Shown: positions 35,101 to 46,300 of the stretch, one piece after another | Layout: each line of letters begins with the position of its first letter | Numbering within the stretch: position 1 is the first letter of the stretch | Assembly (NCBI GenBank): GCA_030844895.1 | Contig: CM061224.1 | Location: 78,782,127-78,846,126, forward strand | Reading direction: 5' to 3' | Length of the DNA stretch: 64,000 nucleotides | From: Ambrosia x helenae | Lineage: Eukaryota; Streptophyta; Magnoliopsida; Asterales; Asteraceae | Notes under the pieces: model-generated | The model's input: the letters and a program-made list of their open reading frames with translations, nothing else | What the model was told of the DNA's origin: nothing | Databases searched by the model: none | Made by a program: the position numbers and the translations under genes

Positions 35101-35673
35101 TGGTATTTATTTGAACCACAATATCCGAAACGAATTGTTCATAAAAAGGATATTGATATGATTACAGGAATGCCCAAGGTGACGTTAAAGTATAAACCAC
35201 CGCGAGTGTTGAAAAAGATTCCTTTGTTGCCGATTCCACAACACTTCGCCAAAGATTTCATTTGGTGGCATTATGATTGGAAGATAGCAGAGGCTGTGAT
35301 TGTACTGAAAGACGGAGAAAAGAACTTCAAGAAGATACACATTTTTGATCCCATGTGGTTAATCAACTGTTCACATGAGGATATAATAATGTTGTTTTAT
35401 AATCCGATCTATTCTGAAGTGAAGGATGCTGAACAAGCAGGAAAATACCAACGTGTGGTATTTCTGTGCTTTGCGTATGATATAAACGCTGGTTGTGACT
35501 ATGACAAGAAGCTCGGGAAGTTTGTAGAGAAACAGAAGGTGCCTGAAGTGAAAAAGACGAAGCCAAAGCAATTTCAGGAACCGGTTTTGACTAGAGAACA
35601 GAAGATTCAGCGACATATCAAATTGATGAACATCAGAATGGACGAACAACGTCGACAGCAATCCAAGCAATAG
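32127..35673 (+). pseudogene. S2 ORF3: large third ORF after pol, function unknown
   Basis: The start ATG at 32127 gives MSEQEKTTEQAG. Relative to S3 there is one extra base near 32325 and a TAG at 34798-34800; otherwise about 1180 codons are open. The N-terminal conserved block (about 32330-32960) includes KLDFWNCESC, QFKYLAHVLIHVFGSAAGGY and FLLYPRFLQMVF. A basic/acidic low-complexity middle with KRKRQ and KKQKT (NLS-like) follows, then a coiled coil (33720-34015; MMSIINKQQTEIEQLK) and a D/E-rich tract (34030-34250). The C-terminal block (34840-35560) includes YWAIRDICRH, IWWHYDWKIAEAVIVLKDGE and VVFLCFAYDINAG. The position matches the env-like ORF of Sireviruses, but I see no signal peptide or transmembrane segment. 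The true function is unknown. Confidence 0.85.
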
Positions 35674-35834
35674 TCGAGGGGAGTTTGTAGATGCAATTGT
35701 GCGACTAGTGCTTCGGATTGTACAATAAACTTGTTTTGATAAATGTCAAAGGTGCGAAGGAGAAATGAAAAGTGCGAAGGAATAGTTTGTGTTTGGTCGA
35801 AGGAGAATCAAAGGGTGCGAAGGAGTGGTTTTTG
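35674..35834 (+). repeat. S2 PPT and truncated 3' LTR (35686-35834)
   Basis: A purine tract GAGGGGAG (about 35676-35683) precedes TGTAGATGCAATTGTGCGAC. Only the first 149 bp of the LTR remain, and they match the 5' LTR with about three transitions. The break lies in GTTTTTG, where G1 LTR sequence begins. Confidence 0.92.
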
Positions 35835-37640
35835 ACTTTTCAAGTTGACTAGCCGTTTGTAAACAATTCAACTTTGTAAGTTTAATTTCTGTTGTGGGTT
35901 TCATTGATCGGCCTACACACAATGTTTACCCCATGATTAATTGGGTGAAAATTGTGTGATTTAATCAATTGCAATTATTAGGGCTCGAATGTGAATATTT
36001 GGGGAAGATAAGGTTCAGACAAGATTGGCTTATATTTTAAACAAAAGGAAACAAAACACTAACTGGTCATCAGACCAGTTGGTGAATCTGTTTTGGGCTT
36101 AAACCTCGAGCGGGCCAGAACCATGGGTTCGAACCTTGGCACCTTCAAACTTTTTTTTTTTGAGTTCTTTTATAACCATATAATCTCTATTATTTTTAAA
36201 AATGGATTTTAAATGCTAAAACAACTTTATAAATTTTACAAAAATTATATTATGTTAATCTAGTAAAAAAAACTTAACTTACAATTTTTAGTTTTCAAAA
36301 ATTTATTTATTTAATATATATAATAAATAAATCAAGTTTATTCTAATTTATTTATAAAATTCTATAAAAATATCAAAACGATCTTATAAATTTGCACAAA
36401 AATTATCCTAAGTTTTTATAACATTAAACTTTTCTGAAATGATTTTTATTTCAGAAAAATCATTTATTTAATATTTTTAATCAATTTTTGTTAGTTTTAA
36501 TCATAATTAAATCATAATAAATTCAATTTTTAATATTTTTGCACCAAAATTTTATACAAATTATTTCTGAATATTTAGAACAGAAATATAATTTTTAAAC
36601 TGATAATTCTTTAATTTTAGTATTTTTAAATATTAAAGTTAAAGTTTGACAATTTGTAATAAATAGATTTAATAATCTTTTTTAAAGAAAATAATTTTGT
36701 AAAAATTATTTTTATACATTAAACACATTATTGTGACCCTCTTAAATTTAAATTTCATAAAAAGATTTTTGTCTAATTAATTACTAATATTCCCTCAATT
36801 ATCAAACATTTTTTAATAATAATCGAACAAGCATTTATCCCCAATTCGAAGCCCTAGAACATATACATTTGTAGACTAGATAGACTTAGACATATTTATT
36901 ACCTTATTATTGGGTGATACTTGACACATTTGGGCAACACACTATTTTTCACGAGATAACATTTTGCTAAGGTGAGTTTTACATAGCCCCTTTTCTATTT
37001 ATCACCATTTTTGGGGTGAAACATGTTACAACATCATTTATGCAATTCAATCATCAATGTGTCTATGTGTTTTTCTATGTTGCATTATGTCTTGAACATG
37101 ACTAGGGTAAGCACAATTCTAGCATAAACATTCATCAACCAAACGGTATACATTGATAGATCTATTGGACTGACAATCCCACCCGGATACGTGTCTCCTA
37201 CAAAGGTAGCGTGGGTGTTTGTTACTGCAATATAAACGAGTGAACCATGAGCGTATGGGATCTACCACAATACAACAGTCACAATGGTTGATTATGCACT
37301 CGATTTACTTCTAGTATGTTTTCGCATATGGACTAGATTGCCATGACACATGAATTGCACAACAATTTTATTCGATTATCAAAACCTATGTAATTCTCAC
37401 CAACTTTTGTTGACCCAAAATATTTTCAACTTAACATGTTTCAGGTTCTACTTGCTTGAAGATTTGAATTGATGCTTGAAGATGTTTGCATAGTTTTATT
37501 TAATTTGATGTACAAATTCTTAGAACAATTGTATGTAACTTATTTAAATTATTTAATGAAATTTATTATTCACCATGAGCTACTGAATAATCATCAATAC
37601 GTGACATCCCGATGTTTCCGCCATCGGTTGGGGTGTTATA
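35835..37640 (+). repeat. G1 left LTR, 5' truncated
   Basis: Aligns with the right LTR from about 40566 to 42372. It ends GGTTGGGGTGTTATA, where the right copy ends TGTTACA. The 5' part is missing, and sequence left of it is the S2 3' LTR. It includes an AT-rich stretch at 36170-36800 and a tRNA-like module at 36061-36161. Confidence 0.9.
36061..36161 (+). other. tRNA-like B-box module with T-run, left G1 LTR
   Basis: An imperfect A box CAGACCAGTTGG (36071-36082) is followed 43 nt later by a B box GGTTCGAACCT (36126-36136), then a T10+ run at 36151-36161. The right LTR has the same module at 40792-40893. It is weaker than the modules at 1911 and 40091 and does not fold as a tRNA. Confidence 0.42.
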
Positions 37641-37643
37641 GAT

Positions 37644-37656
37644 TGGTATCAGAGCC
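37644..37656 (+). other. G1 primer-binding site
   Basis: TGGTATCAGAGCC, complementary to initiator-Met tRNA, lies 3 nt after the left LTR end. Confidence 0.93.
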
Positions 37657-38159
37657 ATGGTTATAGGAATTAGGTTATTAGAAAAATAATCTAGTCTATA
37701 ACCATAGGATTTAACCAGTACTTGCTTCTCTTACTTGCTATTCTCTATCTCCCACTGCTCATCCCTACTTTCATCTCTACAAGAAGGTTGCTCTCCATCA
37801 CTGGATCCACTCTTAGACTAGTAAGGCAAAATCCTCAGGTTTAACCTGAACCACCTCGAGATCTCGTCGAAGTTCTAGATTTTAATAACGCACACGTGCA
37901 ATCTGGAAGGGTGAACGCCTGTATTCTGAGTCTTCTGTCTAGGCTGGCATTGCGCATATATCCCAATCAGACGAGGGACCCGGATGCCTACCTGGGAATT
38001 CTCAGGATGAGTGTTCACTTATAGGCTAATGCATGTCTTCATATGTTATTAGAATTTAGAATCTTTGATAAGTCAACGTTTTCGTTTATTTCGTTTTAAT
38101 GAATAAATGATTACATTCCTTATATAACCTCATTCATTTCATTGTGTCACTTACAGATC

Positions 38160-39134
38160 ATGCCTCCACGTCGCAGCGCTCGTCTTAACAGTGGTAATAA
38201 TCATGATGAAGGGAGTAGCAATCACAATCATAACCATGACACTAACCACAACAACAACAACAACAACAATAATGGTGTCGATGCTCAACTAGCTGCAATC
38301 ATTTCCCAACAAATGGCGCAGCAAATCGCAACTCTGGTTCCCAACATACTAGCTCAAGTCATCCAGTTGAACGGCAACGGGAACGGCATTGGCAACGGGA
38401 ATGGAAATGGAAACCACAACGGGAATGGGAATGGACTTCCAGCCTGTACCCTTAAACACTTTAATTCTTGTAATCCCCCAAAGTTTAGTGGAGAAGAAGG
38501 AGCTACGGGACTCCTACAATGGTTTGAGGGTATTGAGAATACCTTCATTAACAGTGAATGCCCCGACAACTTTAAAGTCCGTTATGCCATGAGTGTTCTT
38601 CACAAACGAGCACTCACTTGGTGGAATGAAGAAAAACGCACTCGCGGAGCTGAAGCTGCACTAGCCTTAACTTGGGATCAAGCTAAAGACATTATGAAGG
38701 CAGAGTTCTGTCCTCGTAATGAAATTAAGAAGCTGGAAAATGAATTTCATGATCTTGCTCAAGACAGTGGAGAAAACCTTGCTTACAACACTCGTTTTCA
38801 CGAACTTAGCTTACTGCTACCCCACAAAGTCACCCCTTTGCCCATTGCGATCGAAAAATACATTGGTGGCTTACCGATGCAGATTCAAGACACGGTGTGG
38901 GGAAGGAACCCTACTACTTTGGAGGAAGCAAAGCGTTTGGCTGCCACCCTAACAGATAACCTTGTAAAGGCAGGAACCCTGACTCGTAAAGGGGAAAAGA
39001 AAAAGGATACTCCCCAACCTGCCGTTGAAACCAAAACTGAGGCCTCAACCAACGGAGAGTGCAAGGTCAGGAATTTTGCAATAGACACCACCGCGCCCAC
39101 CCAACAAGAAACAGTACAACGGAAAGCTACCTAA
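38160..39134 (+). CDS. gag: G1 gag (Ty3/gypsy capsid/nucleocapsid precursor)
   Basis: The start is the ATG at 38160 (MPPRRSARLN), preferred over an upstream in-frame ATG at 38142 because this is the usual start for the family. The N-terminus is low-complexity (H/N runs, then NGNGNG repeats), followed by the retrotransposon gag domain (PPKFSGEEGATGLLQWFEGI; YAMSVLHKRALTWWNEEKR; GLPMQIQDTVWGRNPTTLEEA). It forms the particle that packages element RNA. The frame stops with TAA at 39132-39134, and the zinc knuckle follows in another frame, so full-length gag is broken at its C-terminus. Confidence 0.9.
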   Translation: MPPRRSARLNSGNNHDEGSSNHNHNHDTNHNNNNNNNNGVDAQLAAIISQQMAQQIATLVPNILAQVIQLNGNGNGIGNGNGNGNHNGNGNGLPACTLKHFNSCNPPKFSGEEGATGLLQWFEGIENTFINSECPDNFKVRYAMSVLHKRALTWWNEEKRTRGAEAALALTWDQAKDIMKAEFCPRNEIKKLENEFHDLAQDSGENLAYNTRFHELSLLLPHKVTPLPIAIEKYIGGLPMQIQDTVWGRNPTTLEEAKRLAATLTDNLVKAGTLTRKGEKKKDTPQPAVETKTEASTNGECKVRNFAIDTTAPTQQETVQRKAT

Positions 39135-39275
39135 GTGTGACACCTGCCAGTATCACCATCCAACTCAAGTACCCTGCCTACAGTGCACCAATTGTCAATG
39201 GTATGGGCATCTTGCGGATGCTTGTCGATTCCCTGCTACAAACGCTCTTGATGCTCCAAATAACCCCGCTTGAGA
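39135..39275 (+). pseudogene. G1 gag zinc-knuckle remnant, out of frame
   Basis: A different plus frame encodes LPKCDTCQYHHPTQVPC followed by the CCHC knuckle CTNCQWYGHLADAC, then a stop at about 39271-39273. It is the expected C-terminus of gypsy gag, displaced by a frameshift. All pol coding sequence that normally follows is absent. Confidence 0.75.
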
Positions 39276-39772
39276 ACCTCCAGTTACTTAACAACAAGCC
39301 CCACCATTTGAATAATGTCTACTTTCTCTTTAATTCCATGTATTGACACTTTTTTATTCAAGTAATAAATCCTAGTATTATCATAACATCTGAGTGCATG
39401 CTTGTTTGAATGTGAATTAATTGCTATATCTATAATTGTACTTGCTTACTTGTATATCAATTAGTTGACTACCAAACAACCTACTTAACGATTGGTAGAG
39501 GTCATCATGTCTTTCCCACAGTCGGGAAAGGCCCTACCACCTGCTCAACGACTGGTGGAGACTATCGAGCCTGCTCAACAATCGGTAGAGTCATAAAAGG
39601 ACGCAAAACCCTAATGTAAGGTAAATTGATAATTACGGTCCGGAACGTAATCATGAATTTACAGGTACGTTAAGGTAGTGAGAAATTTTATCAAGGTTTT
39701 CGGTAGTCCACCAATTGTAAACTTGGTGTTTTCTTTTAACTTCGGGACGAAGTTTCTAAAAGTAGGGGAGAC
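39276..39772 (+). other. G1 3' non-coding region and PPT
   Basis: No gene. Two short direct repeats of CCTGCTCAACxAxTGGTxGAG type occur at 39540-39590. The polypurine tract AGTAGGGGAGAC (39761-39772) abuts the right LTR. Confidence 0.8.
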
Positions 39773-39875
39773 TGTAACATCGCAAAATTTTCTCCAAATT
39801 CTAATACGTACATTTTATTGTTCATTATATAATGTGCCTAAACCTTTATTGTTTCCCTACCACATAACCTATATA

Positions 39876-39907
<32 letters not shown>

Positions 39908-40090
39908 ATTTCAATTTTTATAAAAAAAATAATAAATAAATATAATAACACAACAACATGGAACCAAATTTGACCCAAGTCCAAACCTCCCTTCCACTCT
40001 TAGAAGCTTCGGAGCCCAGCATCACAGCCCACAAATCCCGGCCCACCTGGAAACCCGGCCCAACCCCTTCTTCTTTCCCCTTGCTGTTTT

Positions 40091-40165
40091 AAAAAAAATG
40101 GTGCTCCCGCCGAGTTTCGAACCGGAGCCAAGCCACACACACACCCGCCTAAACCAGTTGAGCCA
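40091..40165 (-). other. tRNA-like Pol III promoter module, right G1 LTR
   Basis: On minus, the A box TGGCTCAACTGG (40154-40165) and B box GGTTCGAAACT (40113-40123) are 30 nt apart, the tRNA spacing. The strand continues GGGAGCACCA and then T8, a tRNA-3'-end-like text plus Pol III terminator. There is no complete cloverleaf. Confidence 0.6.
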
Positions 40166-40791
40166 CAGCTCGTTATTGTTTTAATCCTAACCCTTAATCC
40201 ATATAACGACTCACGGCCTTGTCTGCTTCTTTTCCTTCTGTTCGCTGCTGCTGCTCAACAGAACAACCACCACTAGTTTGACATTAGATTGATCTTAATA
40301 TTGAAACAATTGACTAGTGGAGCTCGCCCAAATAATTAACACTTCAATCCCGCGTCCATTACACGTCAAAGCTACGGTTATTACGAACCAATTATGACCA
40401 AATTCGCGTCATTTCATTCATTAGGGTCAAACATTCCAATAATACAACCCAACCCACTATACTATAATTAAACCTTGCTGGACCCTCACAACTCGCCATT
40501 ATCTCTTTCTCAATCCCCAATTCTTCATTTTAATCTTCTGTTCTTATTATACGATCGCGTTTTTGACTTTTCAAGTTGACTAGCCGTTCGTAAACAATTC
40601 AACTTTGTAAGTTTAATTTCTGTTGTGGGTTTCATTGATCGGCCTACACACAATGTTTACCCCATGATTAATTGGGTGAACATTGTGTGATTTAATCAAT
40701 TGCAATTATTAGGGCTCGAATGTGAATATTTGGGGAATATAAGGTTCAGACAAGATTGATTTATATTTTAAACAAAAGGAAACAAAACACT

Positions 40792-40893
40792 AACTGGTCA
40801 GCAGACCAGTTGGTGAATCTGTTTTGGGCTTAAACCTCGAGCCGGCCAGAACCATGGGTTCGAGCCTTGGCACCTTCAAACTTTTTTTTTTTT
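40792..40893 (+). other. tRNA-like B-box module with T-run, right G1 LTR
   Basis: Copy of the module at 36061-36161, with B box GGTTCGAGCCT and a T12 run at 40882-40893. Confidence 0.4.
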
Positions 40894-42372
40894 GAGTTCT
40901 TTTATAACCATATAATCTCTATTATTTTTAAAAATGGATTTTAAATGCTAAAACAACTTTATAAATTCTACAAAAATTATATTATGTTAATCTAGTAAAA
41001 AAAACTTAACTTACAATTTTTAGTTTTCAAAAATTTATTTATTTAATATATATAATAAATAAATCAAATTTATTCTAATTTATTTATAAAATTCTATAAA
41101 AATATCAAAACGATCTTATAAATTTCCACAAAAATTATCCTAAGTTTTTATAACAATAAACTTTTCTGAAATGATTTTTATTTCAGAAAAATCATTTATT
41201 TAATATTTTTAATCAATTTTTGTTAGTTTTAATCATAATTAAATCATAAATAAATCCAATTTTTAATATTTTTGCACCAAAATTTTATACAAATTATTTC
41301 TGAATATTTAGAACAGAAATATAATTTTTAAACTGATAATTCTTCAATTTTAGTATTTTTAAATATTAAAGTTAAAGTTTGACAATTTGTAATAAATAGA
41401 TTTAATAATCTATTTTAAAGAAAATAATTTTGTAAAATTATTTTTATACTTTAAACACATTATTGTGACCATCTTAAATTTTAATTTCATAAAAAGATTT
41501 TTGTCTAATTAATTACTAATATTCCCTCAATTATCAAACATTTTTTAATAATAATCAAACAAGCATTTATCCCCAATTCGAAGCCCTAGAACATATACAT
41601 TTGTAGACTAGATAGACTTAGACATATTTATTACCTTATTATAGGGTGATACTTGACACATTTGGGCAACACACTATTTTTCAAGAGATAACATTTTGCT
41701 AAGGTGAGTTTTACATAGCCCCTTTTCTATTTATCACCATTTTTGGGGTGAAACATGTTACAACATCATTTATGCAATTCAATCATCAATGTGTCTATGT
41801 GTTTTTCTATGTTGCATTATGTCTTGAACATGACTAGGGTAAGCACAATTCTAGCATAAACATTCATCAGCCAAACGGTATACATTGATAGATCTATTGG
41901 ACTGACAATCCCACCCAGATACGTGCCTCTTACAAAGGTAGCGTGGGTGTTTGTTACTGCAATATAAACGAGTGAACCATGATCGTATGGGATGTACCAC
42001 AATACAACAGTCACAATGGTTGATTATGCACTCGATTTACTTCTAGTATGTTTTCGCATATGGACTAGATTGCCATGACACATGAATTGCACAACAATTT
42101 TATTCGATTATCAAAACCTATGTAATTCTCACCAACTTTTGTTGACCCAAAATATTTTCAACTTAACATGTTTCAGGTTCTACTTGCTTGAAGATTTGAA
42201 TTGATGCTTGAAGATGTTTGCATAGTTTTATTTAATTTGATGTACAAATTCTTGGAACAATTGTATGTAACTTATTTAAATTATTTAATGAAATTTATTA
42301 TTCACCATGAGCTACTGAACAATCATCAATACGTGACATCCCGATGTTTCCGCCATCGGTTGGGGTGTTACA

Positions 42373-42825
42373 AGCATGATATAATATTGACTAATCGATC
42401 AATGCATTCACATGTTACATATCCATTAAGATTAGTATTAAATTAAGTATTGTGCTATTATACACATCAATCCTATTAATTAATTTTACTATAGGATAAA
42501 CTACTTTTAAAATTTGAATTTGATGGTGTAGATTTGAAATAAACAAATCTTGTATATTTTTTTTATTGTTTTCATATCGAATTTCTTAATATTTCATATA
42601 TGGTTCTTTTAGGTGGTGAATCATTTTAGGATTTTAGTTTTGTTTTTGATGATCTAAAACTCAAAGCCTATAGAGTTGAACTGTTCGTTATCGGAAAAAT
42701 AATGAGATCTTTGAATGACTGCAGCCTACTTTTGCCAGATACTTTGGGTTTGTTTGAAATATTACTAATTTTGAATATGAATTTAAATACGTATGTATAA
42801 AAAAAAACTTAAGCCTTGTATATCA
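42373..42825. other. Unassigned AT-rich DNA between G1 and S3
   Basis: About 450 bp with no coding sequence and no match to other parts of the window that I can see. It may be host DNA or the remnant of an older element. Confidence 0.5.
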
Positions 42826-43359
42826 TGTATGTGCGTGAATGGATCGTATAACAACAAAGAATGAACAAACAAGTTAGTTTTAGGTGCGGAATCCCTAAAA
42901 CAATCACAAAATAATAGTCAAACAGATCAAAACAAGTAAATCATCATTTTCAAAAGCTTTTCATTAATTATAAACTCGATTACACGTTTAATGATTGATA
43001 CAAACAAGGTAAGAACGTGAAAAGAGCTAAATAAACTTCTAGAGAGAATATCAGAAAGTGGAGGGAATAATATGACAAAAAGTTACATTCAAAAATCAAG
43101 CTTGTCTATTTATAGACTACACATTCGCCCACTTTGTTCATGCGAATGTGCAGGTTCGCCCAAACTAACTGGTCGAACCAAGCTATACAATAAACACTAT
43201 TCACATTCGTCCAAAGCTTGTTCCTTCGCACCGTCTGATCTTCCTTCGACCAAACATCATGCTTCCTTCGCACCTACAAAACCTCCTTCGCACCTTCGAC
43301 ATTCATCAAAATATGTTTATTGAACAATCCGAAGCACTAGTCGCACAATTGCATCTACA
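42826..43359 (-). repeat. S3 3' LTR (534 bp)
   Basis: The ends on plus are TGTATGTGCG...GCATCTACA. On minus a GGGCGAATG motif precedes the TATA box CTATAAATAG (43106-43115). A purine tract (AGGGGGGTT on minus, 43360-43368) adjoins it. Confidence 0.92.
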
Positions 43360-43371
43360 AACCCCCCTCGA

Positions 43372-46300
43372 CTATTGCTTGGATTGCTGTCGACGTTGTT
43401 CATCCATTCTGATGTTCATCAGTTTGATATGTCATTGAATCTTCTGTTCTTTAGTCAAAACCGGTTCCTGAAATTGCTTTGGCTTCGTCTTTTTCAATTC
43501 AGGCACCTTTTGCTTCTCAACAAACTTTCCGAGCTTCTCGTCATAATCACAACCAGCATTAATGTCATACGCAAAGCATAGAAATACCACACGTTGGTAT
43601 TTTCCTGCTTGCTCAGCATCCTTCACATCAGAATAGATCGGATTATAAAACAACATTATTATATCCTCATGTGAACAATTAATTAACCACATGGGATCAA
43701 AAATGTGTATCTTCTTGTAGTTCTTCTCTCCGTCTTTCAGTACAATCACAGCCTCTGCTATCTTCCAATCGTAATACCACCAAATGAAATCTTTGGCGAA
43801 GTGTTGTGGGATCGGCAACAAAGGAATCTTTTTCAACACTCGCGGTGGTTTATACTTTAACGTCACCTTGGGCATACCTGTAATCTGGTCAATATCCTTT
43901 TTATGAACAATTCGCTTCGGATATTGTGGTTCAAACAAATCCCACCTTGTTCGGCTTTCTCTCGTCATCTTTTCAGCAAAGTAGGTAATCTGACTATTTG
44001 ACGCTCCCGTTAAACGGTGACGGCAAATATCACGAATTGCCCAATAGGGAAGAGTCTTCAAATGATGAAACTTATCGAAATATAAAATCCCCTTCTCCCA
44101 CTTCACTGCTATGCATCTCAATTCTTTAACAAACTTCCAGACCAATGCACGACCTTTGAAAATACCACTATGAAGTTTGTAAAAGCTTCCTTGTATTTCA
44201 GCTTTCGGACGGTTATTCTCTTTTTCTTTCAATTTCCTCAAGAATTCCTTCAAACTCTCCGATTGCTCGAACCATGGTTTATCATGCCCTTTGAAAATAT
44301 CATCTTCAAATGCTTTGCTCTTCTCTTTCGCCAGTTTCTCGGCTTGGTTTAGCACTTCATCTGAGAATCCAGGAAATCCACAATCTTGATTATTCTTGAA
44401 ATATTGTGGATACTCCTCACTCGTAATATCTTCCATTTCAACATCCTCAAAAGCAGGAACATCATGGTCATCAGAATGATTCCCGGCTTCCTTCTCCGGT
44501 ATTTTTGGAATGAAATTATCAGCAATTAATTCTTCCAAAGTCTTTCCCACCTGTTTGGCTAAACCCTCAAGTATCTCTTTAGAAATCGCCGCAGAAACCT
44601 CCCCATCTTCAAGATCAGGGTCATCAAACTCCAATTCAAACAGTTTATTGCTCGATTCGAATATCTCTGGAAATCTGCTAGTCATGTCAATCGTCCAGAC
44701 TCGATCTGTGAGCATCTGGCGATACATGTTCTTGTCTTCTTCAGCTAACGACTGCAGTTTTCTCATTCCAGAAGATATCATCGTCCACATTTTCTCCTAG
44801 AGTTTTAGAGCTCGACTCTCCACCCTTACTTGAATCACGCTTTTCATATGTGTACTTTTCAGCATTATCATCATCATCATCACTACTATCAAAAGCAGAG
44901 CTGTTTCCATCACTCGATCCACCATCTGTACCTCAATCATCTCCATCATGTTTATTCTTCTTCTTCTTAGTATCATTTCCTGCATCTTCATCAAGTTCTT
45001 CATCTTCTTCTTCGTCAGATGGTTCAAAATTGATCTGTTCTTCTTCTCTTTCCTTATCTTCTTCACCAGCTTGAAGTTGAGGAGCTCGAGAGTACAAGTC
45101 TTTGATCAAATCATCCATATGCTTGTTACTCTTCTTAAGCTGTTTGTTCTCCTCATTCAAGACAATAATTCTTCTGGTATTTCGTTGCTCGTGCTTCAGC
45201 AACTTCTTGTTCTCTCTTTTCAACCTCTTGATTGTTTTCTTCAAAACTTCATTATCATCATGGGATGTGACTACGACTTCCAACATCTTTTGATCATTTG
45301 TCTTCAATTGCTCGATCTCAGTTTGTTGTTTGTTGATTATACTCATCATCTCAGACAATCTTTGATTTACAGCACTCATTATATCACTATCCACTGACAC
45401 CTTCTTCTTCATAGGTGGTTCAACAACATCAGGCGGTTTGCCTTTCCTAATCTTCTTGAGCACATTATCCAATGCTTCGTTAAACTGATCAACAGGTAGA
45501 TCTTCACTCTGTTGTGTGCTCGAAGTAGTCGCAGTCTTTTGTTTCTTTTGTGCTGGTGCAGTAACCGGTGACTTAGAACTAGAAACTGGTGAAGTTTCTT
45601 ACCAGCTATAAGCGATTCAATCTCCTTCTTTCTCTTTATACTTGGTTCTCCGATTTCTTCTTCTTTGACTTATCAGCTTGTACAAGAGAACAAGGAAGAT
45701 CTTCATCTAAGTTCAAAATCACTTCATCTTCATCAACTGGGATTAGACTCTTATTCCCTTGACCTTCAACATTCTGACTAGTAGACACACCAGCCTCAGT
45801 GGCCTTGGGCGTGGTGGTCTTTAACGATTCAGTCTCCGAGTCCCAATGTTCGTCTTCTTGCGTCTCCTCTGAATCAATCGACGCTTCGTCCACAATGTGT
45901 AAACCCTTCTTTGCCATCGTCTGGTTTCTTCTTGGTGTGCTTTTCTTCTTCTCAGGTTCAAACGCAACCTCTAACCTTATCTCTTTCTTCTTAATCTTTC
46001 CACTCTTGGCACCGACATTCACAACCTGTCTTTTGCGTTTCGCATCAGGATCAACAGGATGTAATGGGTTATCAGGATCAGAATCACTGTTTGCATGTCT
46101 CACAAGCCCTTCACCTGGATCTGTATAATCTACTCTTGCTAGATGTCCAAATAAACGCCTTACTGGTGGACGTTCATTGACTGACAATCCTTTATACGCC
46201 TTCATTCTTGCAAGTGTATTAAGCGACATATGTTCCTGAACAACTATGTGCTTAGGATCCCTTTTCAAGTCTTTATACTTGTTGCAAACACCATCTGGAG

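Larger units (their letters stand above)
15787..35834 (+). mobile_element. S2: Sirevirus-like copia element with third ORF, nested T array
   Basis: The order is 5' LTR, PBS, leader, gag, pol, 2.3-kb spacer, ORF3, PPT and a truncated 3' LTR. Without the T array (5.3 kb) it spans about 14.8 kb, large for copia. It is inserted in B ORF3. The first 149 bp of the two LTRs differ at about three sites, all transitions, which suggests a moderately young insertion. The right-hand TSD is lost because the 3' LTR is fused to G1. Confidence 0.92.
35835..42372 (+). mobile_element. G1: gag-only Ty3/gypsy element (TR-GAG-like), left LTR truncated
   Basis: Two long direct repeats (left 35835-37640, right 39773-42372) flank a 2.1-kb interior holding a PBS, one gypsy gag ORF, a decayed zinc knuckle and a PPT. 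There is no protease, RT, RNase H or integrase. The shared parts of the LTRs are nearly identical, with small indels, so insertion is fairly recent. The left LTR lacks its first 1062... bp-scale 5' portion, measured as about 790 bp against the right LTR. Gag type resembles plant Tekay/Del chromoviruses by eye. It would need polymerase from another gypsy element. Confidence 0.88.
39773..42372 (+). repeat. G1 right LTR, full length (2600 bp)
   Basis: It starts TGTAACATCGCAAAATTT and ends GGGGTGTTACA. A (TA)n run lies at about 39873-39893. It contains two tRNA-like modules in convergent orientation (40091-40165 minus, 40792-40893 plus). The right flank is AGCAT. Confidence 0.92.

Noticed and set aside
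32127..35673. Calling ORF3 an envelope protein
   Set aside because: Only its position supports this. I see no signal peptide, transmembrane helix or cleavage site, so I left the function open.
42201..42446. Short repeated frame near the ends of both G1 LTRs (also 37469-37666)
   Set aside because: Part of duplicated LTR sequence and not conserved as protein; it runs past the LTR end in one copy.
44948..45397. Hydrophobic antisense frames opposite ORF3 (also 33732-34285)
   Set aside because: They are complements of the lysine/glutamate-rich coiled coil and acidic tract, which read as F/L/S-rich on the other strand.
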